Shown here: positions 1 to 8,900 of the stretch, in pieces | Position numbering within the stretch: the first letter of the stretch is position 1 | Layout of the letters: each line of letters starts with the position of its first letter | Notes under the pieces: model-generated | Seen by the model: only the letters and a program-made list of their open reading frames with translations | Database searches by the model: none | Told to the model about the DNA's origin: nothing | Translations under genes and position numbers: made by a program | Assembly: GCF_024207115.1 (NCBI RefSeq) | Contig: NZ_CP100128.1 | Coordinates: 1,798,001-1,862,000 of the forward strand | Length of the DNA: 64,000 nucleotides | Source: Chromobacterium sp. IIBBL 290-4 | Lineage (GTDB): Bacteria > Pseudomonadota > Gammaproteobacteria > Burkholderiales > Chromobacteriaceae | Direction: 5' to 3'

Positions 1-86
1 TGCTGGAACTGGCAACCGCCCAAGCCGCGGCCTTAGTCCAGCTGCAATGCCTCACCCTGAATCAAACCGTTTTGCATTCCCGTTAA
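1..86 (+). CDS. C-terminal end of an unidentified phage-region protein (5' cut)
   Basis: An open frame enters from the window edge and ends at a TAA at 84-86, giving 27 visible residues ending ...NQTVLHSR. The stop codon overlaps the TAAGGAG ribosome binding site of the next gene, ten bases before its ATG, which is the close packing expected inside a phage tail operon. Nothing in this short tail identifies the protein. The assignment as coding rests only on frame and spacing. Confidence 0.4.
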   Translation, partial: LELATAQAAALVQLQCLTLNQTVLHSR

Positions 87-95
87 GGAGAGAAC

Positions 96-791
96 ATGAG
101 TTTGGAACAACAAGTCGCCGCGCTGGTGACGGCGTCAAACAACCTGACCGGCATGGTGGCCGGCAAGCAAGCCGATATCGACGCCAAAGTGGCGGCCAAA
201 ACGGCAGAGCTGGATGCGTGGAAAAGCAGCGTTGTAGAGGTGATCAACGGAGTAGAGGTTATCAAGGCTGGGGGACTCTATCAGTTTAAGCGCAGCCTTC
301 ATATCGAAACCGGTGGGTGGCCTGCATGCAATACCACGCCTTCAGGTCCTACCTATGTTCAATTGCTTGAATTTACCGCTGGTGCAGTAGAGGGCTCATT
401 TTTCGAGATCAATGTTCATAAAGCACACCGCGGAATGGGGTACGCCGGTTACTATGAGTATGTAGAGTTGCGTGGTACGTATTGGTATGACGGTATTGGC
501 GGGATTGCCCGTAAATTCTCTAATGGGGAGGATAAAATTAGTTTGTATACGTCGGATGCCACCAATGTTAGCAATGTCATTCCCCTGCCTTTGACAGGGG
601 CACCAGTTCCTTTTGCAGTAAAACAGATTGCAAATGATGGTAATGATAAAAAATATGCATTAATGCTTGTTTGCAACCCAGAATGCGGTGCGGATGAATT
701 TTTGGGAATATCGGTACGATATTCTGATCCTCATGCTAAGCCTGCAGCAAATTTTGCTTCCTTGGTCAAGCCGACCTACCCCAATTTATAA
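96..791 (+). CDS. Putative phage tail fibre protein, AT-rich cassette
   Basis: This is a 231-residue protein with a strong AAGGAG site ten bases upstream. Residues 1-45 are Ala/Lys/Asp-rich (MSLEQQVAALVTASNNLTGM, then a short heptad-like stretch), the usual look of a fibre shaft start. The rest is a beta-rich Gly/Tyr/Asn region with no motif I can name. The first 200 bases are GC-rich like the host, whereas the body is clearly AT-rich with many ATA, TTA and AAA codons. That suggests a host-adapted attachment end joined to a recently acquired receptor-binding end. Tail fibre is inferred from the N-terminus and from the fibre genes downstream. Confidence 0.55.
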   Translation: MSLEQQVAALVTASNNLTGMVAGKQADIDAKVAAKTAELDAWKSSVVEVINGVEVIKAGGLYQFKRSLHIETGGWPACNTTPSGPTYVQLLEFTAGAVEGSFFEINVHKAHRGMGYAGYYEYVELRGTYWYDGIGGIARKFSNGEDKISLYTSDATNVSNVIPLPLTGAPVPFAVKQIANDGNDKKYALMLVCNPECGADEFLGISVRYSDPHAKPAANFASLVKPTYPNL

Positions 792-802
792 GGAATATGA
801 AA

Positions 803-1057
803 ATGACGGATTTGATGCAGGGCTATGACAGCATTACGCTTGCTAAACAAGAAAATCAAACCATGCAAGTGAATTTGGCAAGGGTTAGTTGTGAAAGCCG
901 AATTGAGCTGTATTATCCGTTGTGGCAGCAGTTAAATGTCATGCGGGCGGGGAGTGATGTGGAGAAAAGTAAAATGGGCATTTTTATTGATGCTTGTAGA
1001 GCTTGGAGTAATGGGGTTAACCCAGATCCTGCCGCTTTGCTAAATATAAAGCCGTAA
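803..1057 (+). CDS. Small conserved-looking phage tail cassette protein, function unknown
   Basis: This is an 84-residue protein, MTDLMQGYDS...LLNIKP. An ATG at 797 is also in frame, but AGGA at 791-794 would lie only two bases from it, so the second ATG at 803 (eight bases) is the better start. It begins 11 bases after the fibre gene ends and shares its AT-rich base use. The position after a fibre gene and the small size fit a fibre-assembly or tail chaperone role, but I see no motif proving that. It contains one PLWQQLNVMRAG helix with amphipathic character. Confidence 0.5.
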   Translation: MTDLMQGYDSITLAKQENQTMQVNLARVSCESRIELYYPLWQQLNVMRAGSDVEKSKMGIFIDACRAWSNGVNPDPAALLNIKP

Positions 1058-1197
1058 ATGGTAATTGCTATGGTCTGATTCGCCGCTGTATATTTGAATG
1101 TCTTTTCAAGGAAGGCTGGTGAAAATAGTCAGCTGATTTTTAACATAAAGACAGTGTAAGATTTCTATTGTCAGCCGGTCTCGCGCCCGCGAATCAC

Positions 1198-1212
1198 CGA
1201 CTGACGCAGTCG
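1198..1212 (+). terminator. Likely terminator of the first fibre cassette
   Basis: The inverted repeat CGACTG-ACG-CAGTCG is followed by TTTATTT. It lies about 140 bases after the 803-1057 gene. Confidence 0.45.
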
Positions 1213-1242
1213 TTTATTTCCTCACTCCTCATTTCACGCCGG

Positions 1243-1280
1243 GCTTCGCCCGAGGCCCGGCGGTCTTTTTCTCCCCTTAT
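1243..1280 (+). terminator. Second terminator-like hairpin
   Basis: A GC-rich stem GCCGGGC / GCCCGGC with a ten-base loop is followed by GGTCTTTTT. Together with the hairpin at 1198 it isolates the AT-rich fibre cassette from what follows. Confidence 0.5.
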
Positions 1281-1515
1281 CTGTTCCCCAAGGCGTTTGC
1301 CGGCCGCGAGACCTTATGCTTGCCACTGCTCCTGAATGGGCTGAGCCGCAATAGTCGCCCGTTCTTCCCTCTGAATGCCGCCTGGCGGGAAACCTTCTCT
1401 TTTCGCTGCTGTTATCGTTTGCAATCTTCCTATCCTTATTGGCCTGATCCACCCGCATCGCGCGCGCCGCATGATTATCTATTGGGCGCATGGCTCCGAG
1501 TCCTGCCTGATCGTG

Positions 1516-1632
1516 GTAGGGCGGAAGCGCCGGCTTGCCGGGGCGTTCCGCCGCTTGGCCACGCGGCGGGGTGTCGACGGAATATGGATGGCGAATGAAT
1601 GGCGGAACGCCCCGCAGGGGCTTCCGCCCTAC
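1516..1632. repeat. Inverted pair of REP-like palindromic units
   Basis: The left unit (1516-1552) begins GTAGGGCGGAAGC and ends GGGGCGTTCCGCC. The right unit (1601-1632) is its reverse complement, GGCGGAACGCCCC...GCTTCCGCCCTAC, after a spacer of about 48 bases. Each unit is itself a hairpin (GGCGGAA against TTCCGCC), so the pair has the architecture of a bipartite repetitive extragenic palindrome. The stretch 1058-1784 has no convincing gene; besides the two terminators this repeat is its only clear content. Confidence 0.65.
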
Positions 1633-1784
1633 GGCGGCGAGTTTCGCCCAGCCGTCGCGCCACTGCCATTTCAGCCCTTACAACACCCCACCTCCGGCGC
1701 TATCAAGGCGTGACTCAGTCATGCCCGCGCATCCCCTCCCTGTCTCTCCTCGACTTTTCGACTTTCCCCTCCCTGGAGCTCGCC

Positions 1785-1970
1785 ATGCCGTTCACCGCGT
1801 TTCCATCTCTTTCCCCCATTTCCACGCTGTCCCCTGCCGATGACGACGCTGGCGTCAGTCGAAAGCCCGCGGCCATGCCCGCATCCAGCGAGACGGCACG
1901 CGCCCGCCCGCAATTACACGCCGTCGCCAGCGTGCGCGCCGTGCTGCGCGTGAGCATGCAGGTGGGTTGA
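1785..1970 (+). CDS. Doubtful small ORF in the tail region
   Basis: This 61-codon frame, MPFTAFPSLSPISTLSPADD...VSMQVG, is preceded by GGAG six bases before its ATG. Composition is Ser/Ala/Pro-rich with no recognisable motif. It may be a remnant of a phage gene or chance in GC-rich DNA. It is listed because it has a usable ribosome binding site and fills part of an otherwise empty kilobase. Confidence 0.2.
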   Translation: MPFTAFPSLSPISTLSPADDDAGVSRKPAAMPASSETARARPQLHAVASVRAVLRVSMQVG

Positions 1971-2038
1971 GCTGGTTTTCCCGCGGCGACGTTTGCGCCG
2001 CGTTTCGATTTCTTCATGGCACGCAAAGGAGGTTTTCC

Positions 2039-2125
2039 ATGAATGCGCATCCCCGCGTCCGCCCGCGCCCGCTCGCGGCGGCGGATCGCGCCCGGCGGCG
2101 GGCAAAGGAGGGCGGCCATGGCTGA
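2039..2125 (+). CDS. 28-residue leader-like ORF overlapping the start of tail protein I
   Basis: The frame MNAHPRVRPRPLAAADRARR...HG has a near-perfect AAAGGAGG site nine bases before its ATG. It ends at a TGA (2123-2125) just inside the first codons of the tail protein I gene (ATG at 2118). It is very Arg/Ala-rich and carries no known motif. The overlap would couple its translation to the next gene. It is a leader peptide candidate or a remnant of a lost upstream gene; nothing else supports expression. Confidence 0.3.
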   Translation: MNAHPRVRPRPLAAADRARRRAKEGGHG

Positions 2126-2693
2126 CGCTGTCGCTCCACTCATCAAGGCCGATGCCCGCTTTGGCCCGATGGCCCAGTTGTCCGAGCGGCTGACCGGCAT
2201 CGATACCTCGCCGTTTCTGGTTTACCTGATAGACCACGTTGACGTTTCGCTGCTGCCCCTGCTGGCCGAGCAGTTTCATATCCAGGGCGATGAAGGCTGG
2301 GTACTGGCCGAATCCGACGACGCCCGCCGCGCGCTATTGCACAGCGCCAACGAGCTGCACCGCTACAAGGGCACGCCGTGGGCGATCCGCGAGGTCATCC
2401 GCCGCTTAGGCTTGGGCGAGGCGGTGCTGATCGAAGGGCTGGGCGACCAGCACCGCAACGGCGCCATCAGCCGCAACGGCTACTACGTGCATGGCGACCC
2501 GGCCAGCTGGAACCGCTACCGGGTGCTGTTGTCGCGGCCCATCACCAACGACCAGGCCGCGCTGCTGCGCCGGATGCTGGCGGCTTACGCGCCGGCGCGC
2601 TGCGTGCTGGCCAGCCTGGAGTATCAAAAGGTGGCTAACCGCCACAACGGCGCCATTTTCCGCAACAAGCAATTCAACCGAGGGAGTGCCTGA
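2118..2693 (+). CDS. Phage tail protein I (baseplate wedge)
   Basis: This 191-residue protein matches the P2 gpI type, a baseplate component that links the tail tube end to the fibres. The central segment HRYKGTPWAIREVIRRLGLG is the hallmark of the family. The ATG at 2118 is chosen over the in-frame upstream start at 2043 because AAAGGAGG lies just before it and the protein then has the usual family N-terminus. Its stop overlaps the next start as TGATG. In P2-like phages gpJ normally precedes gpI; here about 1 kb of mostly noncoding DNA does. Confidence 0.88.
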   Translation: MADAVAPLIKADARFGPMAQLSERLTGIDTSPFLVYLIDHVDVSLLPLLAEQFHIQGDEGWVLAESDDARRALLHSANELHRYKGTPWAIREVIRRLGLGEAVLIEGLGDQHRNGAISRNGYYVHGDPASWNRYRVLLSRPITNDQAALLRRMLAAYAPARCVLASLEYQKVANRHNGAIFRNKQFNRGSA

Positions 2694-5065
2694 TGGCAAA
2701 TCTGATCGAAAGCAATGACTGGGTGGACGGCATTTACCAGCTGGAAACCTCCGACCCCGTGCTGGGCGGCCCGGAAGGTGTGGACAATCTTCAGGCCAAG
2801 CAGCTGGGCAGCCGCACCCGGTTTCTCAAAAAGAAGCTGGACGATATGGTGTCCGGCGCGCTGGCTTCCGCCTACGCCGCCCAGCTCAAAACCCCGCGCA
2901 ACATCGCGATGAGCGGCGACGGCAACTGGAACGTGACGTTTGACGGCGGCAAGGATGTCAGCGGCCAGCTCACGCTGAGCAATAGCGGCGTGACGCCGGG
3001 CAGCTACGGCCAGGTGACGGTGGACGCCAAAGGCCGCGTCACCGCCGCCCGCGCCATCCAAGCGAGCGATGTGCCGGGGCTGGACTGGAGCAAGATCGCC
3101 TCCGGCAAGCCGACCACCTTGGCGGGGTACGGCATTGCCGATGGCGCGAGCAAGGGCGATTTGCAAAGCGCGGTGAGCGGGTTGGTGTCCAGCGCGCCGG
3201 ACAACCTCAATACGCTGCAAGAGCTGGCAGCGGCGGTGAACAACGACCCCAAGTATTCGTCGACGGTGGATGGCAAGCTGGCGGGCAAGGCGGACAAAGC
3301 GACGACGCTGGCGGGATATGGCATTACCGACGCGGCCAGCGCAAGCGATTACGCCAGGGTAGCCGCTAAAGTCAACGGCCGCCGTTTGATTCGGGTACGG
3401 GCAGTCGGCGCTGCCGCGCAGGGCAGTGCCAGTGTGGAAATAGATGGCCAAACCATAGCTTCAGGTGCTCGCAGCTATAACATGGTGCAGTTGGATGCGG
3501 TAGGAAATGTCGCTCGTTCGGCCGCATTTGATGTGTATGCCGGCACAGGTCAGGCTGCGGCCGATTGGCTTAATGCCGTGCCGGACGGCATGACCGTGAT
3601 TGTGTACACCAATGACGAACCACAAGGTAACCGTCTGTCCGGTGGCCTGCCTCAGGCCTTGTACCGCTGCGGCGCTAGCAATCAGGTTTTTGCAAGCGAC
3701 AAATTCCAGTACCGCAGTGCGTACATCCTGATTGGCAGGGCGGGGTGTGGCGAAGGGCAGGGGATGGAGCGCTATCGAGGCGATAAGGCTGAAAGTCCAG
3801 ATGCCAAGCTGGATGTAGTCTTTGAGCTGGTCAGCGGTCAGCCTTTACTCAATGGTGGTCAAGTCAGCGGCGCAGCCGCGCCGACGGGGCTGGTCGCCTA
3901 TTTCGCCATGCCAAATGCGCCGGATGGCTGGCTGAAGGCCAATGGCGCGCAAGTCTCTCAGACGAGTTACAGCCGTCTGTTCGGGGCGATTGGCCATGCA
4001 TTCCGGCCAAACAAGAGCGGTGTCGCCGCTCTGCTTCGGCTGGATGATAAAGACCAGTTGCAAGAGCGTTTGCAACCGGGGCGGTCGGTCCAGTTATTTG
4101 GCGGCGCCGGTTTGTCTACCGATGTCGCCAAGTTTGGGACGAAATGCCTGAAAACGACGCGAGGTGGCGGTTATGCCGCATTTAACTTGCCAGAACGCTT
4201 GAACACCAAGCAATTCACGCTAGAGGGCTGGCATATGCCTACGCTTAACGGCGGTTGGACGGATACCAATCTCTACAATGGCATCATCGGCATGAATATC
4301 AGTACCTATATGGGTGAGATCACGTTGGCGATTGAAAATGGCACGGGATTTCCAACCGTCTGGTTAAGTGATGGCACGGAAAAGAGAGTGGAAGACTGGA
4401 TTTGCTATCGCAGTGTGGCATCCGCCAAGCGAGTGTTCTCTCCGCGCGCCTGGTATCACATCGCTTTTAGCTATGACGGTTCTACTTATCGATGGTTTGT
4501 CGATGGAAAATTGGTGTGGAGCTTGGCCAGCCCCAGACAGGTAGGTCTGCCTGATAATGTTTTGCTGTTTTCCGTCGATGGTTGCTCGCCTAGTTTTGGA
4601 GCTTCATCCGAGGGCTATTATCAGGACTGGAAAGTCAGCAATGTCTGCAACTATGCGAGCGAGTTTTCTCCTCCAACACAACCAGCTGAATATCAGGCTG
4701 ACGTCGACGCGGGGAAATTTTATCTCCCGAATCTGTGCGGCGAATTTATCCGAGGTTTCGATGAGTTGAACCTGGCAGACCCAGGGAGGCAGTTCGGCAG
4801 TTGGCAGAAAGGCACCTTGACTACATCGGATCCTAATATCGACTCCGTGTCGGCATCTACCCTGATCCACAATAACAATTCCTCTCCGGACATGGCGCGC
4901 GATATGGGCATGGACCCAATAGACTCGTGGAAGTACCCGGTATCTAGAGCCTTTGCCACTAGCACAGCGGAGTACATTTACGATCTGGATAGCCGCGGCT
5001 GGTTAGGTGGAAACGGTGCCACTCGCCCGCGCAATGTCGCCTTGCTCGCCTGCGTCAAATACTAA
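2693..5065 (+). CDS. Large phage tail fibre protein with split collar domain (fibre 1)
   Basis: This is a 790-residue fibre. Residues 1-60 (ESNDWVDGIYQLETSDPVLGG) are the attachment start shared with fibre 2. Residues 100-225 contain 'GVTPGSYGQVTVDAKGRVTAAR' type shaft sequence and two 'TTLAGYGI' repeats. A phage tail-collar domain starts near residue 400 (GLVAYFAMPNAPDGW) but is interrupted. From about 438 to 675 lies a laminin-G/concanavalin-like segment (TLEGW, then WYHIAFSYDGSTYRWFVDGK). The collar then resumes with FYLPNLCGEFIRGFDELN and ends RPRNVALLACVKY. It binds host surface receptors by family analogy. It is coupled to tail protein I by overlap and followed by its chaperone. Confidence 0.85.
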   Translation: MANLIESNDWVDGIYQLETSDPVLGGPEGVDNLQAKQLGSRTRFLKKKLDDMVSGALASAYAAQLKTPRNIAMSGDGNWNVTFDGGKDVSGQLTLSNSGVTPGSYGQVTVDAKGRVTAARAIQASDVPGLDWSKIASGKPTTLAGYGIADGASKGDLQSAVSGLVSSAPDNLNTLQELAAAVNNDPKYSSTVDGKLAGKADKATTLAGYGITDAASASDYARVAAKVNGRRLIRVRAVGAAAQGSASVEIDGQTIASGARSYNMVQLDAVGNVARSAAFDVYAGTGQAAADWLNAVPDGMTVIVYTNDEPQGNRLSGGLPQALYRCGASNQVFASDKFQYRSAYILIGRAGCGEGQGMERYRGDKAESPDAKLDVVFELVSGQPLLNGGQVSGAAAPTGLVAYFAMPNAPDGWLKANGAQVSQTSYSRLFGAIGHAFRPNKSGVAALLRLDDKDQLQERLQPGRSVQLFGGAGLSTDVAKFGTKCLKTTRGGGYAAFNLPERLNTKQFTLEGWHMPTLNGGWTDTNLYNGIIGMNISTYMGEITLAIENGTGFPTVWLSDGTEKRVEDWICYRSVASAKRVFSPRAWYHIAFSYDGSTYRWFVDGKLVWSLASPRQVGLPDNVLLFSVDGCSPSFGASSEGYYQDWKVSNVCNYASEFSPPTQPAEYQADVDAGKFYLPNLCGEFIRGFDELNLADPGRQFGSWQKGTLTTSDPNIDSVSASTLIHNNNSSPDMARDMGMDPIDSWKYPVSRAFATSTAEYIYDLDSRGWLGGNGATRPRNVALLACVKY

Positions 5066-5076
5066 GGAGATACGTC

Positions 5077-5655
5077 ATGCCAGAACAGAAAACCGTTTAT
5101 AGCTACCACCCGCAAACCGGCGAATACCTTGGTCCGATGCAAGCGGATCGCTCTCCGCTGGAGATGGAGGAGGTATGGCTGATTCCGGCCTTCGCCACCG
5201 CGCAGCCGCCGCTGCAGACCGGCGAGCGTCAGGTTGTCGTGTTCCACGATGACACGTGGAGTCTGCATGCCGACTGGCGCACTGTGCCGCTCTGGAGCAA
5301 AGAGACGGCCCGGCAACTAATGCCGCAAATCGGCGACACGCCGGACAGCCTGAACGCGACGCCGCTGCAACCGCCAGCATTTGCGGTCTGGAAAGACCAG
5401 GCTTGGGCAGTGGACGAGGCGGCTAAGCTTGCTGCGCAAACCGCCTCCTCGCTGCAAAAGCAGCAGCAGCGATTGACGGAGGCGCTGAGGCAGCGCAAGC
5501 CATTTGAGGACGCGGTCGAGTTGGGCATCGCCAGCGCGGCGGAACAAGCTAAGTTGGTGGAATGGAAGCGCTATTGCGTCGACTTATCCCGCCTGCCACA
5601 GCAGCCAGGCTGGCCGCAATTGGCGGACAGCGCCTGGCCCAGTCAGCCCGCTTGA
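5077..5655 (+). CDS. Tail fibre assembly protein
   Basis: This 192-residue protein starts 11 bases after fibre 1, with AAGGAG just upstream. The first 100 residues follow the Caudovirales fibre-assembly layout: a YSYHPQTGEYLG opening, a loop of small beta strands, then DDTWSLHADWRTVPLWS. A helical segment at 105-165 (AAQTASSLQKQQQRLTEALR) follows, and the end WKRYCVDLSRLPQQPGWPQL is the typical 'W..Y...L..I....W' closing motif. Such proteins act as chaperones for trimerisation of the partner fibre. Confidence 0.85.
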   Translation: MPEQKTVYSYHPQTGEYLGPMQADRSPLEMEEVWLIPAFATAQPPLQTGERQVVVFHDDTWSLHADWRTVPLWSKETARQLMPQIGDTPDSLNATPLQPPAFAVWKDQAWAVDEAAKLAAQTASSLQKQQQRLTEALRQRKPFEDAVELGIASAAEQAKLVEWKRYCVDLSRLPQQPGWPQLADSAWPSQPA

Positions 5656-5908
5656 CTGTCTTGCGGGGAAGCCTTGCCCGTTAAACCCCCTTCCTAAACC
5701 CCTTTCCAATCCGCACGCCGCAGGTTTGGGCACCATATCGTCCTGACCGGAAGGCCGGCCTCGTCGCGAGGCTGGCTGTTGCCGCGCCTGTGCGCGGCGC
5801 AGGCGCTTGGGCGCTCGCCTTGGTTCTTCGCCCGGTCATGCCTCCGCGTTCCATCGTTTCCCTGGCGGAAACGGAGCGCCCCTACTGTTAAAGCATGCGA
5901 GGAATGAC
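5656..5908. other. Intergenic region between fibre modules, hairpin-rich
   Basis: About 250 bases without a gene separate the first fibre-assembly gene from fibre 2. The stretch 5745-5815 is GC-rich and can fold (for example CGCGCCTGTGCGCGGCGCAGG). No T-tract terminator or convincing promoter is visible. An open frame from 5807 runs into fibre 2 but lacks a ribosome binding site. Confidence 0.4.
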
Positions 5909-8900
5909 ATGGCTTTTTTGAAGGAAACCAATAACTGGGAAGCCGGCATCTACCAGCTGGAAACCACTGACCCGGTGCTGGCCGGCCCGGACGGCATCGA
6001 TAATCTGCAAGGCAAACAGCTGGCCAACCGCACCGTCTATCTGAAAGACCAGATCGATCAATTAGCCAATGGCAAGCAAGCTGCCGGCAATGCCGCCAAG
6101 CTAAGCGCGGCGCGCAATATCGCCATGAGCGGCGATGGCAGCTGGAAAGTGGCTTTTGACGGCAGCGGCGATGCCGCCGCGCAGATGACGCTGAGCAATA
6201 GCGGCGTGACGCCGGGTAGCTACGGCCAGGTGACTGTGGACGCCAAAGGCCGCGTCACTGCCGCCCGAGCCATCGCCGCTGACGATGTGCCGGCTCTGGA
6301 TTGGAGCAAGATCGCCTCCGGCAAGCCGACTACCTTGGCGGGGTATGGCATTGCCGATGGCGCGAGCAAGGGCGATTTGCAAAGCGTGGTGAGCGGCCTG
6401 GTTGCCAACGCGCCAGCCAATCTGAACACCTTGCAGGAGCTGGCCTCGGCCATCAATAACGATGCGGCTTACTCCGCCACGGTAGATGGCAAGTTGCAGG
6501 GGAAGGCTGACAAGGCGACGACGCTGGCGGGGTATGGCATCACCGATGCGGCCAGCAAGAGCGATTTGAAGGCCATCGCGGATGGCATCAACAGCGGCAA
6601 GGCTGATAAGGCCACGACCTTGGCCGGCTATGGCATTGCCGATGGCGCGAGCAAGGCTGAGTTGAAAGCCGCCATTGATGGCGTGGTGTCTGGCGCGCCG
6701 GGCGCATTGAATACCTTGCAGGAATTGGCGGCCGCGCTGGGCAATGACGCCAATTATGCGGCGTCTATGACCAAAATGTTGTCAGGCAAGGCGGAGAAAG
6801 CGACGACTTTGGCGGGGTATGGCATTACCGATGGCGCGCCATCTTCTGCGGTGGGAAACTTTAAGGCGCGGGTATTTCTATCCGCTGCGTCAGGCACGGC
6901 ATTGAGACTTAGCCCTGCGCAGTCGGGTGGCATATTTGAGCTATTTGATTCTACCGCTTTCACAGTTACGCTTCCCAGCCCTGTGGTGGATAATCAGGTA
7001 TTCAGTTTTTTCAATGCCAGCGGGGCAACGGCCCATTCTATTCAAACAATAGGCGGGGCGATCTATAACAAGGGCATAGCATCGCCATCGATTAGTCTGC
7101 CCCCCAGTTCGGCTGTGATGCTGATCAGCGATTGCAGTAATTGGACAGTGTTGTTTATCAGCGCCACCACGTTGGCTGGTTATGGCATTACCGATGCAAC
7201 TAGCAAAGATGCCAACAATCGTTCTTGGGCTAATGCTTTCCGGGCAAATAAAGGCACGCCTGTCAATGATGATGCGGCACTAGGCTTTGCTTTTGGTTTG
7301 GATGGAGATACTGGTTTATTTGCAGATACCTCCGGCTCGAATGCCAATACAGGCACCAATAATCTCAGTCTGTATATCGATTCCAGCAAAGTTTTTAATG
7401 TCTATCGAAATGGCAGCATTTGGACACCTGCGTATGGCGCATTGGAGGACAAGTTCGCCTCAAAGGCCGATCTGAAAACGGCCATCGACAATGTGGTCGC
7501 GGGCGCGCCGGGGGCATTGAACACCTTACAGGAGCTGGCGGCTGCGTTAGGCAATGATCAGAACTTCGCAGGTACTATCACCAATTCCTTGGGGAGTAAG
7601 GCGGACAAGGCCACGACGTTGGCGGGCTATGGCATTAGCGATGGTGCGAGCAAGTCTGATCTGAAAACTGCGATTGATGGCGTAGTTTCAGGCGCACCGG
7701 GCGCATTGAATACCTTGCAGGAATTGGCAGCTGCGCTGGGGAATGACGCCAATTATGCGGCGTCTATGACCAAACTGTTGTCTGGCAAGGCGGACAAAGC
7801 TACAACGCTTGCAGGCTATGGCATCACCGACGCTACCAGCGCGGATGCTAATAATCGTTCTTGGGCTAGTGCTTTTCGAGCGAAAAAGGGCCTGCCTAAT
7901 GGAGATGAATCCCGGACCGGATTCGCCTTCGAAGCAGATGGCGATACCGGTCTATTTGCCGATGGTTCAGGGGTTTCTGGCAGTAGCGCGTTAAGCATGC
8001 ATATTGATAGCAGCAAGGTTTTTCAAGTGAGCCGAGCCGGTCAAATATGGTCTTCCGCTTATGGCGCTTTAGAGGATAAGTTTGCCGCTAAATCCTCCAC
8101 TCTAGCTGGATATGGCATTACTAATGCGTTCACCAAAGATGAAGGGGCTAAAGTCAATGGCGATGTTGGGCGAGTATTTTCTGTAGCTGCAGGAGCGCAG
8201 GGTGAGCATGCGGTACAACTTTCACAGCTGTACAGTTCGCGGAACAAGATTATTAATGGGGCAATGAGAATCGATCAGCGGCTGGCAGGGCAGATGCTGA
8301 CACCAACAGGTACGCAGTCTTATATTGTTGATCGTTGGAGATTTAACTATAGCCAGCCTGGTAAATTGACATTCCAACAAAACTTGAACGCCATCGTTCC
8401 TCCGGCTGGTTTTACACACTACTTGGGTGTGACAGCTAATACTGCTAGCGCACTTTTAGAAACGGATTACTTGTCGCTTGTGCAGGTGATTGAGGGGAAT
8501 AATGTGTCGGATCTGGCATGGGGGGGGGTAGGAGCTCAGCCGATTTCTTTGCAATTTTATGTATATGCCTCATTGACGGGGAAGTTTTCCGGGGCGCTGG
8601 TAAATGCCGATGGAAGCCGATCTTATGTGTTTACTTATACGATCTCTCAGGCAAAAGCCTGGACATTGATCAAGCTGGCCAATATTCCTGGAGATGTTGC
8701 CGGAAGTTGGTCTATGAAGGGGGCGGGTGCCGGACTGAATCTGGTATTTAACTTGGGGGCCGGGGTAGGTTATCAGGGGATAGAAAATTCCTGGAATGCG
8801 GGGAATAAAATGGCCTCTGCTGGAGTGGTGAATCTTGTGAATACGGCTGGGGCGATTTTTTGTGTGACAGGCGTTCAACTTGAAAAGGGAGTTGCCTGCA

